Part shown: one piece after another, positions 1 to 8,253 of the stretch
Position numbering within the stretch: the first letter of the stretch is position 1
Layout of the letters: each line of letters opens with the position of its first letter
Source: Nostoc sp. 'Peltigera membranacea cyanobiont' N6
GTDB lineage: Bacteria > Cyanobacteriota > Cyanobacteriia > Cyanobacteriales > Nostocaceae
DNA length: 64,000 nucleotides
Assembly: GCF_002949735.1 (NCBI RefSeq)
Contig: NZ_CP026681.1
Location: 7,284,501-7,348,500, forward strand
Direction: 5' to 3'
Made by a program: the position numbers and the translations under genes
Notes under the pieces: generated by a model
Database searches by the model: none
Told to the model about the DNA's origin: nothing
Seen by the model: the letters and a program-made list of their open reading frames with translations, nothing else

Positions 1-138
1 ATAACTCAGAAATACCGGGATTAGCGGACGCAGCGCAGCTAAATCAAACCCATGCGGCACTTTGATTTCTAGCACCATAATAGTAATGATGATGGCAATC
101 ACCCCATCACTAAATGCTTCTAATCTTCCTTTGCCCAT
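1..138 (-). CDS. TMEM175-family membrane protein, N-terminal fragment cut by window edge
   Basis: The 46 visible codons start at the ATG complementary to 136-138 and run off the left edge. The peptide opens MGKGRLEAFSDGVIAI and continues with a hydrophobic stretch rich in Ile. The R-x-x-x-FSDGV-x-AI signature at the first transmembrane helix is the hallmark of the TMEM175/DUF1211 family, whose bacterial members form potassium-permeable channels. Only the first helix and the start of the following loop are present, so completeness cannot be judged. The family assignment is firm from the signature; ion selectivity is inference. Confidence 0.8.
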   Translation of the reverse strand, partial: MGKGRLEAFSDGVIAIIITIMVLEIKVPHGFDLAALRPLIPVFLSY

Positions 139-468
139 ATACGCATTCCTTCTTTGTAAATAGCCAAGGTGACGAGCCGCCACACCGAAGCGTTCCAAGT
201 GCCAAGTCGTGCTAGGACTGCTCTGAATATCTTCTAGCCATAGCCAGAGAATATTAGCAGACGGCTGTGTAACCGTGAAACAAGGGGGGCTACTAAGTCG
301 CCACTCAAATTATCGAGGATTCCTGATGTATATAGCAATCTTACAGCAATTTGTGAGAGATAAAATCGCTGAAAAGCCGATAAATACATATTTTTGATTT
401 AACTTGGTAGGGTGTGTTAGCGGAGCGTAACGCACTCTACTTTTGCACTTTATTTAATCCACATTCCT
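139..468. other. Spacer with one partial palindromic repeat, no gene seen
   Basis: No convincing reading frame occurs here. It holds the upstream region of the TMEM175-like gene and, at 408-440, a partial copy of the GTAGGGTGTGTTAG repeat found in longer form at 27012 and 32671. Confidence 0.6.
408..440. repeat. Partial copy of the GTAGGGTGTGTTA dispersed repeat
   Basis: The sequence GTAGGGTGTGTTAGCG, followed by GTAACGCAC and CTAC, matches the left part of the palindromes at 27012-27090 and 32671-32778. The right inverted half is missing, so this copy cannot form the full hairpin. Confidence 0.65.
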
Positions 469-625
469 TAGAGGATGTCTGAGAAGTATCAAATATTTGT
501 TGATCCCCCCAACCCCCCTTAAAAAGGGGAGAATAAGAGTCTTAAAGTCCCCCAATTTATCGGGGGATTTAGGGGGATCTCCAAGTGTTAGGTGTATACA
601 AAAAAACTTTTCAGACATCCTCTTA
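469..625. mobile_element. MITE-like element, family A (terminal GAGGATGTCTGA)
   Basis: The left end reads TAGAGGATGTCTGAGAAGT (469-487) and the right end ACTTTTCAGACATCCTCTTA (606-625), giving terminal inverted repeats of about 18 bp with one mismatch. Inside are two C/G-rich inverted blocks (runs of C near 504-518 and G-rich GGGGGATTTAGGGGGATCT near 561-580) that can fold back. There is no coding capacity. A right-half relative lies at 12619-12686. The right end contributes the TAA stop of the DUF2252 gene. Non-autonomous mobility is inferred from the structure; no transposase is present in the window. Confidence 0.6.
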
Positions 626-1996
626 GTACAATGTCACCCCCTGGTTATAAGCATTAACAAAACTCGTGTAGTCATACTCGACTTGAGTTGCATAGTCCAC
701 TGCAAAGTTAACAATTTCATCTTTGAATACAGACTTGTTAGCGCCCACAACATCAGTAACTTCTTTGTCAACACTTACAGAAACGATCGCAGCATCATAG
801 TCTTTATCAGAGATGGCATGGTTCTTGGCAACGACCTTCCCTGCATATCCCATCGCATCCATGAACTTTGACTTAGTGGTTAGTAACGTATAGTCAAAGT
901 CCACTTGGTAGGGTGATTTTTCATGTAGCATAAAAGGGATGCTACTGACCGTAGTATAGCCAACTAAGGGATCGGTATTGGAGAGCATCGCTTTTATGGC
1001 GATTGCTACCCGCGCCCCTTCTTGGTTTCCGTAAACTGAAGTTGGTAGCAGACCTGGAACGGCGATCGCAACTGCACTACTACCTTCCTGCTTCATCTCC
1101 AAAATGCGATCGTCGTCGGTTGCTGAACTTGGGCCTTCAATTAGCAAGTAATATCGGTACTTACCAAGACTACCAGTGCCGGAACCTAATTTGAGTCGAA
1201 TATCCTTGAGGGTGTAGTAACTATTGTTGTAGCGCTTACTACTAGAAATTGAAGCAATGTAACTGCTCATCGCTCCAGCAATATCTGAATAGGTGCTGCT
1301 AGATACAGGCTGGAGTTCCGAGGTTGTCTGGAAAACTCGATTGTTACTGTTGTTTAATTGCGTGTACTTCGTTAACAAGCTAGAACGGCTCTTACCTGAT
1401 GTATTTTGAATCAAATCTTTGACTACACCATTCGTATTGCTGGATTCTAAACGGTATGACAGTTCATCATTGGTTCCCTTAAAGTCGCTCATCTTATTCA
1501 GATAAGCATCTAAGAAATTCCGCACAATATCTTGAGCATCACTTGAGCTAAGACCGTTTTCTTTAGCTGCCAATAGAATGGAAACTGCCATGCGTCGCAA
1601 GTCCCAAACGTAGGGGCCAAGATAGCCTTCATCAAAATCAGTGGTGTCAAAAACGTTGTTATCATTGCCATCTCTCATTCCCCCAAGATTTTGCAGATGC
1701 ATATCTCCTTGTAACCAAATGGCTGAGGTTGAAGAATTTACAAAACCTGAGCTTGGCAAAGTCTGCATATCACGATAAAAAATACGATCTGTTCCCCGAT
1801 AAAAAGCAAAGGGGCTAGCTGTCATTTTTTGCATCTTCGTTGCCAATTCTTGAGGCAATTGAGAAGCAAAGGGATGGTTGTATTGGTAAATTTCATTTTC
1901 CACCCAACTTGAACGGGGAGTTGCAGCTTGAACTGGAAATGCCAACCCCAAAATTAAAATTAAGACAACTACAATTGCAGATATGTGTTTAGGCAT
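623..1996 (-). CDS. Secreted DUF2252 protein (kinase-like fold)
   Basis: A 457-aa protein of unknown substrate. Residues 1-24 form a signal peptide (hydrophobic VVVLILILGLAF, cleavage likely after PVQA), so it acts outside the cytoplasm. Residues 95-106 (WLQGDMHLQNLGG) and 116-124 (FDTTDFDEG) resemble the HGD-x-H-x-x-N and DFD/E motifs of aminoglycoside-phosphotransferase-like enzymes; together with YVWDLRRMAVS this is the pattern of DUF2252. The start at 1996 is preceded by AAGAGA. No gene partner lies nearby. The TAA stop coincides with the right end of the family A repeat, so the true ancestral C-terminus may have been slightly different. Catalytic activity is inference; export of a kinase-like fold is itself odd. 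Confidence 0.85.
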   Translation of the reverse strand: MPKHISAIVVVLILILGLAFPVQAATPRSSWVENEIYQYNHPFASQLPQELATKMQKMTASPFAFYRGTDRIFYRDMQTLPSSGFVNSSTSAIWLQGDMHLQNLGGMRDGNDNNVFDTTDFDEGYLGPYVWDLRRMAVSILLAAKENGLSSSDAQDIVRNFLDAYLNKMSDFKGTNDELSYRLESSNTNGVVKDLIQNTSGKSRSSLLTKYTQLNNSNNRVFQTTSELQPVSSSTYSDIAGAMSSYIASISSSKRYNNSYYTLKDIRLKLGSGTGSLGKYRYYLLIEGPSSATDDDRILEMKQEGSSAVAIAVPGLLPTSVYGNQEGARVAIAIKAMLSNTDPLVGYTTVSSIPFMLHEKSPYQVDFDYTLLTTKSKFMDAMGYAGKVVAKNHAISDKDYDAAIVSVSVDKEVTDVVGANKSVFKDEIVNFAVDYATQVEYDYTSFVNAYNQGVTLY

Positions 1997-2178
1997 GACA
2001 ATCTCTTAAGTGTAAAAAATTGACTTTTGCTAGATTATTACGTAGAGGCAATAATCCAATAACAATCCTTTTAGCACCTTGAGCCATAGCTTGAAAAGTG
2101 ATTTAAAGCACAATGCAACAACTATTCATGCCAAGGATTCAAAAGAGTAAAATCATAAAGAACCATCAGAACGTAATC

Positions 2179-2859
2179 ATGTCAGCTATCCAAACAACTG
2201 TAGTTCTTGGAATGACGGCAGATGGAAAGATCAGCGCCGTAGATCCTCAAGCACCCCGTGATTTCGATGCAGTTGATCTAGCACATTTGGAGTTTCAAGT
2301 CTCACTTGCCGATCTAATCTTGGTAGGAGCAGGGACAATTCGGGCTGAAGGGGTAAGCTTTAAAATTAGCAATTCCGAACTTTTGGCAGCACGTGAAGTT
2401 CGGAATCAGTCTCCCCAGCCCATTACCTGCGTTGTCTCAGGTTCCCTCGATCTCTCGCTGGACTTGCCTTTTTGGAGTCAAGATATTAAGCGATGGATAT
2501 TTACAACACGAACTGGTTTAGAGCGCAATTCTGATGCAACAACCTTGCAAAAACTGGCTGAATTAATTGATTTGGGAGATACAGACCTGGACTGGGATCG
2601 GGCCTACAGCTTGATTGCAGAGCGAGGTATTCATAAGGTTGTAGTTTTGGGAGGCGGCTCTTTAACAGCTGCTCTACTAAAGGCTGGAAAAATTGACGAC
2701 TGGTGGTTGACAATTTGGCCGATCGTTTTTGGAGGAAAGAATGCCCCTAGTCCAGTAGAGGGGGAGGGTTTTATTCCTAAGGCTGCTCCTCATTTGCAAC
2801 TTGTCGAAAGTCGTCAGGTTGGAAGTGAATTGTTTTTACACTACCGCACACTCAAATAA
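2179..2859 (+). CDS. RibD C-terminal / dihydrofolate-reductase-like reductase
   Basis: The protein belongs to the RibD-C/DHFR-like fold: GMTADGKIS near the N-terminus, GAGTIRAEG in the middle and VVLGGGSL near the C-terminus form the NADPH-binding pattern. In the riboflavin pathway this fold reduces the pyrimidine ribosylamino intermediate, but the deaminase half of RibD is absent, so this is a stand-alone reductase whose substrate is uncertain. The open frame extends back to 2113, but the first 22 residues (basic, unlike the family) are probably untranslated, and MSAIQTTVVLGMT is the expected start. A clean intrinsic terminator follows directly. Single-gene unit. Confidence 0.8.
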   Translation: MSAIQTTVVLGMTADGKISAVDPQAPRDFDAVDLAHLEFQVSLADLILVGAGTIRAEGVSFKISNSELLAAREVRNQSPQPITCVVSGSLDLSLDLPFWSQDIKRWIFTTRTGLERNSDATTLQKLAELIDLGDTDLDWDRAYSLIAERGIHKVVVLGGGSLTAALLKAGKIDDWWLTIWPIVFGGKNAPSPVEGEGFIPKAAPHLQLVESRQVGSELFLHYRTLK

Positions 2860-2860
2860 C

Positions 2861-2897
2861 AAAAAAGCGCCTTCCCAATTTGGGAGAGCGCTTTTTT
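2861..2897 (+). terminator. Intrinsic terminator after the RibD-C gene
   Basis: AAAAAAGCGC and GCGCTTTTTT form the outer arms, CTTCCCA/TGGGAG continue the stem, and the T run ends the structure two bases past the TAA. The flanking A and T runs would also allow it to work on the other strand. Confidence 0.85.
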
Positions 2898-3010
2898 ATT
2901 TAGTTAATGCTTGAAAATTAACCGTTGATAGCAGGAGCGGTAAGAGCAACAAGAGCTTGTATAGTTACTCCTTCGTCAAAGTCCCGGATTTATCACCACA
3001 TCTCGATTAA

Positions 3011-3184
3011 GGGACTTCCAAATAAAAAAATACCCCACAAGATTGGGTAATTTATTTGTTGGAAGTCCCTAAGCCTACGCTTGAGCAGAGGAGCAAAGGA
3101 GAGTTCAAATACCAAGTTCTTTCCCCTCTCCTCTTCTGCCCAGCCCACAAAAAGTAGTTGAGTATTTTTTTATTTGGAAGTCCC
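3011..3184. mobile_element. MITE-like element, family B with perfect 23-bp inverted ends
   Basis: The left end at 3011-3033 begins GGGACTTCCAAATAAAAAAA and its exact 23-bp reverse complement is at 3162-3184. A third, internal copy of the end at 3051-3070 (TTATTTGTTGGAAGTCCCT) makes a nested 60-bp hairpin with the left end, suggesting one small element extended by a second insertion or end duplication. No reading frame is supported inside. A further end lies at 5591-5616. Mobility is inferred from structure only. Confidence 0.6.
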
Positions 3185-3470
3185 GTGTTTTGTGCAGCCT
3201 GTAAGGGCTTCTGTTTTCCCTGTAGCGACTTCTGTCTTGACGTTTCCGTGTTTCGCGCAGCCTGTAGCGACTTCTGTCTTCCCTGTAGCGACTTCTGCCT
3301 TGACGTTTCCGTGTTTCGCGCAGCCTGTAGCGACTTCTGTCTTCCCTGTAGCGACTTCTGCCTTGACGTTTCCGTGTTTCGCGCAGCCTGTAGCGACTTC
3401 CGCTTTGACGTTTCTGTATTTCGTGCAATCTGTAACGGCTTCTGGCTTAACATTTTTGGCTTATGCCCGC
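3177..3470. repeat. Tandem array of 21-bp units with 63-bp higher-order period
   Basis: Three near-identical 63-bp copies (3198-3260, 3261-3323, 3324-3386) each consist of two CCTGTAGCGACTTCTGYCTT-type 21-mers and one ACGTTTCCGTGTTTCGCGCA-type 21-mer. Degenerate 21-mers flank them (3177-3197; 3387-3470), and one 21-mer is missing in the fourth block. Because 21 and 63 are multiples of three, several frames on both strands stay open and yield repetitive peptides; these are artefacts of the array. The array abuts the right end of the family B element. Confidence 0.9.
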
Positions 3471-3856
3471 TTGAAACCATAAGCACAGCCACTCGGCCCG
3501 TGAGAAATGACGATCGCATTTTTAATCCCACTTAAAATCTTATACCAGTTCTGTATGAAGGTGCGCCGAACTATATGAGGAACGAACCGCAAAGGATGCA
3601 AAGGGCACAAAGAAAGAAAGACAGAAAGAAATAAGAAGTAAAGGGAATTTGGCGTAGCTTCACAAAGAAACGGTATTAGTTGCAGTCCAAAATTTACAGG
3701 AGCGGGTATGACTACCTTTCTGGGATTAAAGGCCAAATTACTGGGCTGGAACCGGGCTAACTTGTCTGATATTCATGACCTCCTGTGATAATTGTGAAGC
3801 ACAATAGAGCCTGGAATTTTAAAAACTAAAAAGGTAACTCCCCAGGTAGAACTGTG
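3471..3856. other. Spacer without recognisable gene
   Basis: Contains an A/G-rich tract near 3603-3643 (repeated AAAGAAAGA). The short frames here give peptides with no recognisable domain. Nothing else was recognised. Confidence 0.5.
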
Positions 3857-4525
3857 TTACCTGACAATAGCTGTAAGTTCTTCTCTTGCTAAAGCTAACG
3901 CTTGATAAGCATTTTTAAACTTTGTTTCATCTGTAAATTTATGACCAAAATGCTTTAAATAAGCTTCCAGATACTTAATACGTAAGTGCGGATCGGTCGG
4001 ACTCAGAAGAAAGGGGAGGTCAGCCTCAACCATAAACCGGATAGCCAATAAGGGGATCGGGCTACGAAGTGGACGAAAGTTTGGGTTATGCAGACCAGGA
4101 CTTTCATTGCGTTTATGAAACTCTCCGATCATTAGTCCTGATTCAACAAACAAAGGTTTAAGTTTTTGCTGGACATTATCTATTACTTGATAGGCTCTTT
4201 CATCAATATCAGGAAAGATAATTAAAAAAGCTTTATTAATTGCTAATTCTTGCTCTTTAACTTCCATCCCAAGAAAGATACTTCGGTAGCGTCCAACAAC
4301 CTCTTCTAATTGTTCTGGATACAAATTTTTTGTGTGAATAACTGCTAGACGAATACTGTTTGACTTTAGAGAGTAAGGTACAAAAGGGCAAACTGCGCCG
4401 GATCTTCCTAAGTTAGGATGAGGTCTTCCTAAAAAATTTTTTACCCACTCCCTAATTTCAAGGAAGTAAGGAAAGTCTTCGTGTTGCTTAAGGTGTTCGA
4501 TTTCAAGAATTGTATAGAGTTGCAT
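3857..4525 (-). CDS. DUF6875-like conserved protein
   Basis: A protein of about 222 aa without signal peptide or membrane segment. GRSGAVCPFVP near the N-terminal third and HNPNFRPLRSPIPLLAIRFM towards the C-terminus are the most conserved-looking blocks and match my recollection of the DUF6875 family, which is of unknown function. The frame continues upstream to a TTG at 4567; the ATG at 4525 (MQLYTILEIEHLKQ) is chosen because it is the first ATG, but no good ribosome-binding site marks either. It stands alone between two repeat-rich spacers. Function unknown; family name moderately sure. Confidence 0.65.
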   Translation of the reverse strand: MQLYTILEIEHLKQHEDFPYFLEIREWVKNFLGRPHPNLGRSGAVCPFVPYSLKSNSIRLAVIHTKNLYPEQLEEVVGRYRSIFLGMEVKEQELAINKAFLIIFPDIDERAYQVIDNVQQKLKPLFVESGLMIGEFHKRNESPGLHNPNFRPLRSPIPLLAIRFMVEADLPFLLSPTDPHLRIKYLEAYLKHFGHKFTDETKFKNAYQALALAREELTAIVR

Positions 4526-5613
4526 GAGCTTGTGTAAAATTGAAGAAGTTGTTGATTGAAAAGTCAAAAATAGTTAGCCAATTTTATCTGTTTAAAACTA
4601 ATTATTAGTTAAGTAAACAAATACGCCTGGATTTTTTAATTTCTGCTTTAGTTGTCGTTTATAAGTAAGTTGGCGTGAAAAACCCCAAGTATGTTACAAA
4701 ACATAAACAGACTTAAAGCCCTTGCTAATGCCAATGACAAAGGATAAATGACAGCTTTTTCCTGTGGTTGCCGCTACGCGAATGCCAGTTAGCTTTAATT
4801 GCGCCGACCTACTTAGCAGATAAAAAGGCTCAAGCCTTTTTGTGAGTCTAAAGAATCTTAAGCCAATCAATACACAAACATATTTTTGCAACAAGCAACC
4901 TGTGTTCATTTATTTCTGGCATTTTAGCTAGAATACACATGTATTATCCAGCAGATAGTCCTACTTTTTTACACCCTTAAGCTTCTATTATTTTTAACAA
5001 ATATATTATAAAGTTTCTGTCTCAATAGTTATTTATACTGTAAAAATTTAGTATTGATTCAACAGCAACTATAGGTTTAATATCAAGTTAGTATAATTGT
5101 ACTTAAGTAAAAGATCGAGAATTCAGTTTAAATGAATTATCTCTACGACAAATGGGTTTTTTCAAGTCATACATGTCTGGTCTTATTTGTCAAGATATAA
5201 ATCCTAGCTGTAGCCCTTTCAAGGTGGTAAAATTTGGAACGAAGATTAATGATTTCAACCTTCAAAAAGCCTAAAATCTGAGCGGAGAACTTAGGATAAT
5301 AGCACTGAAACAAGGTATTTTCGTTGAACACCTTAAAAGGGCTATAGCAATCCGATTTGATTTCTGAATCACTCGTAGAGGTAAGGGACTGGGGACTGGG
5401 GACTTGGGACTGGGAAGAAGGAATAAAGGTGTACTGAGTTTTGTTCAAAAATCAAATATGAGTCCTATAGTCCTAGCTGTATATTACTTAAGTAAGTTGG
5501 CGTAAAAATTTGTTATTGGGATAAGTCAGGAGGTGAGCCAGTGAGTTGGGTTGCAATCAACGTAACGGACTGACTCCCTTATAAGATTGGATATTTTTTT
5601 AATTGGAAGTCTC
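4526..5613. other. Long spacer, no supported gene, holds two repeat copies
   Basis: About 1.1 kb of low-complexity A/T-rich DNA. It contains the family C element (5342-5470) and a family B end (5591-5616). Two short frames on the minus strand (4694-4909; 5167-5448) have no recognisable domain and overlap repeats. The phrase AAGTTGGCGT recurs at about 4667 and 5492. Confidence 0.55.
5342..5470. mobile_element. MITE-like element, family C (ends CTATAGNANTC...TTTGATTT)
   Basis: The left end CTATAGCAATCCGATTTGAT and the right end, whose complement reads CTATAGGACTCATATTTGAT, are imperfect inverted repeats of about 28 bp. The interior carries a short direct repeat (GGGGACTGGGGACTTGGGAC). The same ends recur at 26979-27131 around different contents, and a single end follows ligA at 43577. 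Confidence 0.55.
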
Positions 5614-5616
5614 TTA
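5591..5616. repeat. Single family B end, touching the hydrolase stop codon
   Basis: Read on the minus strand it is TAAGAGACTTCCAATTAAAA, closely matching the family B end at 3008-3030. Its first three bases are the TAA stop of the hydrolase gene. Confidence 0.6.
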
Positions 5617-7305
5617 TTTATTAACAAATTCCTTCACTATTGCCATATCATCAGGAGGAATCTGTGTAATTAGGCGAAATGGAAATGCAGGAGTTGAAGC
5701 AAACTGGGCATAATCTGGTGTCAGAAAGATAGCGTAGTTTTTGGCTTCTGGAGTCATCTGTGCAGCAAAGGCTAAAGCTATAGCTTTAAGGTACTTGCGA
5801 ACATCTGCTGCTTTTTCACCCACAACTTCACCGCCACTAATCGGTGTATTTGGTTGTCCTACCTGATCCAAAGTAGTACTAGGGTCTTTTATACTTAGAT
5901 GAGTACCCCCAACTATACCAACGAGCCATTTTGGGGATGGGATTTTGTCAAATCCCACAATCTGTTCAGTTAAAGCTGGGGCAGTTTTATCGGCGGAACC
6001 TGCTAATACTAGGGTAGGAACTTGTATCTTAGTTAACCCAGTTTCGCCAAAGAGCAGAGAAGTTATAGGATTGAGAGCGATCGCCTGTTTGATTCTGGGA
6101 TCTCGTAGTTGATAGCTATTTTCTGGTAGTTCTTGAGCAATACACTGTATATTTTCTCCCAGACTCAAAATAGTCAAGTTCTTTTTGCAGCGTTGTTTCA
6201 GATGTTCTAATTGTAATTCGGCTCCAGCAAGTGCTAAAGCTGTAGCACCACCAAAAGAATAACCAACAACCATCGCTTTATTGGTTGCAAGTTTTCCTTG
6301 CAGTGGATTATTAGCTGTTTGGTTGAGCTTTTCTAATTCATCAAGAACAAAACTAATATCTTGAGGGCGATACAAAAATTCTTGAGGTTTCATAACTCTG
6401 GTTTTGCCTTGTAATGCTAAGTTAGTATTTTCCCCATTACTACCGGGATGTTCTAAAGCTGCAACTACATAACCGTGGGATGCTAAATGTTCTGCTAGGT
6501 AACGCAAGTCCGTGCGGACTGATGCAAAGCCGTGAGAAAAAACAATTATGGGTTTGTCAGGAGTTGCAGCAGTTGACCAATAAATATCAACTGGAATTTT
6601 ACGTTGGCTCTGCCCGCCGTAGGCATCGCGCTTTTGGTTATTCAGGCTTAAGTTGAGTATTTTTACTTCAGCGTTTCCTGGTTGGCTGGGATCAAAAGTG
6701 AAAGGAATTCGCGGTGTTTTGGGGTCGAGTTGGGGAGCGATGGCTAGCATAAATTGCTGCGTGCGCCAAAAAGCTGTATTCAAATTCCCTGCAACTATAA
6801 AAGCCTGGGGCAAATCAATTTCTAAGCGTTTACTAGGATAAGCGGCGATAAAACTGAGTATAGAAAGACCCTGCGGTGCAGCAGAGCCTAATACTAATCC
6901 TGCTCTTAGTGCTTGAACTCCAGCTTTGTCCTTTCGGGCTAAGGCTGTAGCGAAGTCACTGAGAATACTTGTGCCAATCTGGGTATTAGCTAACTTATCA
7001 ATGGTGACAACATTCATCGGTATATTCATGCCCAATGCCCCCAACAAGAAGCGGCGTTGTTGTTCAGCTAATCCTTTAGTAAAAGGCTGTAGACTCTCAG
7101 GTAATTCCCCAGTTTTTGCAGCCTTTTGCAACTCAGCCAAGGAAATGGATTCTGTAAATAAACCCAAACGCACAACAACGGTGTCAGCCGCAATTGCCGA
7201 AGTATTTGCCCCGAACTGTGTAAGTGCGATACTTACGGCAAGGGTTTTTCCCAACGCACCCAAGAAACCTGCAACTGTCTTAAGACTTTCCCAACTTCTT
7301 CCCAT
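5614..7305 (-). CDS. DUF1400 alpha/beta hydrolase, exported
   Basis: A 563-aa secreted hydrolase. Residues 1-40 are a signal-peptide-like segment ending in SAIAA. Residues 42-190 match the cyanobacterial DUF1400 module. Residues 235-510 are an alpha/beta-hydrolase domain of the dienelactone hydrolase/PAF-acetylhydrolase type: oxyanion-loop VFSHGFAS (256-263), nucleophile elbow GYSFGG with Ser350, acid in AGSADKT and His in GGTHLS. Substrate unknown; ester or lipid hydrolysis is inferred. Residues 226-233 (KRDAYGGQ region) are encoded by a short GC-rich dispersed repeat at about 6609-6632 and look like a small insertion. The stop codon coincides with a family B repeat end. Single-gene unit. 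Confidence 0.85.
   Translation of the reverse strand: MGRSWESLKTVAGFLGALGKTLAVSIALTQFGANTSAIAADTVVVRLGLFTESISLAELQKAAKTGELPESLQPFTKGLAEQQRRFLLGALGMNIPMNVVTIDKLANTQIGTSILSDFATALARKDKAGVQALRAGLVLGSAAPQGLSILSFIAAYPSKRLEIDLPQAFIVAGNLNTAFWRTQQFMLAIAPQLDPKTPRIPFTFDPSQPGNAEVKILNLSLNNQKRDAYGGQSQRKIPVDIYWSTAATPDKPIIVFSHGFASVRTDLRYLAEHLASHGYVVAALEHPGSNGENTNLALQGKTRVMKPQEFLYRPQDISFVLDELEKLNQTANNPLQGKLATNKAMVVGYSFGGATALALAGAELQLEHLKQRCKKNLTILSLGENIQCIAQELPENSYQLRDPRIKQAIALNPITSLLFGETGLTKIQVPTLVLAGSADKTAPALTEQIVGFDKIPSPKWLVGIVGGTHLSIKDPSTTLDQVGQPNTPISGGEVVGEKAADVRKYLKAIALAFAAQMTPEAKNYAIFLTPDYAQFASTPAFPFRLITQIPPDDMAIVKEFVNK
6609..6632 (-). repeat. Short GC-rich dispersed repeat inside the hydrolase frame
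   Basis: On the coding strand GCGATGCCTACGGCGGGC. Near-identical copies lie inside two other frames (39681-39711 and 52438-52472), all in sense orientation. Here it adds RDAYGGQ without breaking the frame. Confidence 0.6.
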
Positions 7306-7340
7306 AAATATTTATACCAAGTGTTACTTACGGGAATATA

Positions 7341-7463
7341 ACGGATATTTGTGTATTTGACTACCCCATTGATAGGCAAGAGATAAAAGCAGCTTGAAAT
7401 TGATAGCGATCGCCCCGATCTCTGATACCATTTCTGTTTGAAGATGCACTTATAAGAGAATAT
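7341..7463. repeat. Diverged direct repeat, copy 1, upstream of the hydrolase gene
   Basis: ATATTTGTGTATTTGACTAC through GATAGCGATCGC to TTTGAAGATGCACTTATAAG aligns along about 120 bp with 8509-8632. Both copies lie upstream of a minus-strand gene. Confidence 0.6.
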
Positions 7464-7554
7464 AGAATCTTCAAATGGGGAATTTAAACCTGTTTAGTCA
7501 TCCATTTTTTAGTTCATAATTAAATTTTGAATTCTTACTTGCTAAAGAATAAAC

Positions 7555-7583
7555 AAAAAGCACCTTTTTTCAAGGCGCTTTTA
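7555..7583 (-). terminator. Intrinsic terminator after the membrane-protein gene
   Basis: On the minus strand AAAAGCGCCTTG pairs with CAAGG-type complement to give AAGCGCCTTGAAAAAAGGTGC followed in shortened form by a T run. It sits about 40 bp past the stop at 7621. Confidence 0.75.
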
Positions 7584-7620
7584 TTTAAAATAAATAATAT
7601 TTAATTTTTCAAAGAATACT

Positions 7621-8253
7621 TTAAGGATTGTAATTGTTAGTCCGGGGACTGCGAGCACCAGCTACGGCTCCAATCATTGAGGCTATTAAACCCAACAAAG
7701 AACCAAAGACAAACCACCATAATCCCGAACGTAAATTAGCTGCCGCTTCCCTAGCTTGTTGGGCACTGATGTTTGCTTGTGGTACATTAACACCACCTTG
7801 TTGTTGTACCTGATTTATAACTTCTCCAGCGTTAGAGGCAGCAACACCAAAAGCACCAGATACTCCACTTGCTAACAGCCATGAGCTAACTGCTAAAGTC
7901 GTTGCCCAAAGAATTGCGCCGTTAAGAAGAGCCGTATTGCGGTTCATCGGCCCGCAAGCACGGGTTGTAACCCAACCACCAGTAAATAGGGAAATTAGTA
8001 AAGCGATAGTTGACCAAAGCCCCGCATTACCCGCAGCATTAGGTGCAATTGTTCTCGGTGCACCTGAACCTTCAACTGCGCCTGCCGCAACAGCAGCAAT
8101 TATGGCGCTTAATATTAATTGAGTGGCTAAAGAAACCAACAAACCAGAAATAATCGGCCCCCAGCGAACAAGATCGTGATATTCAGCTACCCGACCTGCA
8201 ATAACAGGCTCGTTAGAAATAACGTCATTACCTGTCCGATTTACGTATGACAT
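7621..8253 (-). CDS. Four-helix membrane protein of unknown function
   Basis: A 210-aa integral membrane protein. Hydrophobic segments lie at about residues 31-58, 78-100, 107-131 and 175-198, with a cytoplasmic-looking polar N-terminus and a polar loop (about 140-172, rich in Gln, Asn and Ala) before the last helix. The G/A-rich helices with GGWVTTRACGPMNRN between helices 2 and 3 resemble conserved hypothetical proteins of cyanobacteria, but no functional family was recognised. It starts at the ATG at 8253 and has its own terminator. It shares an upstream duplicated segment with the next gene downstream, the hydrolase. Confidence 0.8.
   Translation of the reverse strand: MSYVNRTGNDVISNEPVIAGRVAEYHDLVRWGPIISGLLVSLATQLILSAIIAAVAAGAVEGSGAPRTIAPNAAGNAGLWSTIALLISLFTGGWVTTRACGPMNRNTALLNGAILWATTLAVSSWLLASGVSGAFGVAASNAGEVINQVQQQGGVNVPQANISAQQAREAAANLRSGLWWFVFGSLLGLIASMIGAVAGARSPRTNNYNP

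Noticed and set aside
3177..3470. CRISPR array
   Set aside because: Repeats are contiguous with no variable spacers.
3052..3535. Overlapping repetitive frames on both strands over the 21-bp array
   Set aside because: Four frames are open at once because the repeat period is a multiple of three; peptides have no family and no ribosome-binding site.
4694..5448. Two short minus-strand frames in the 4.5-5.6 kb spacer
   Set aside because: No ribosome-binding site, no family, and the second runs through a repeat element.
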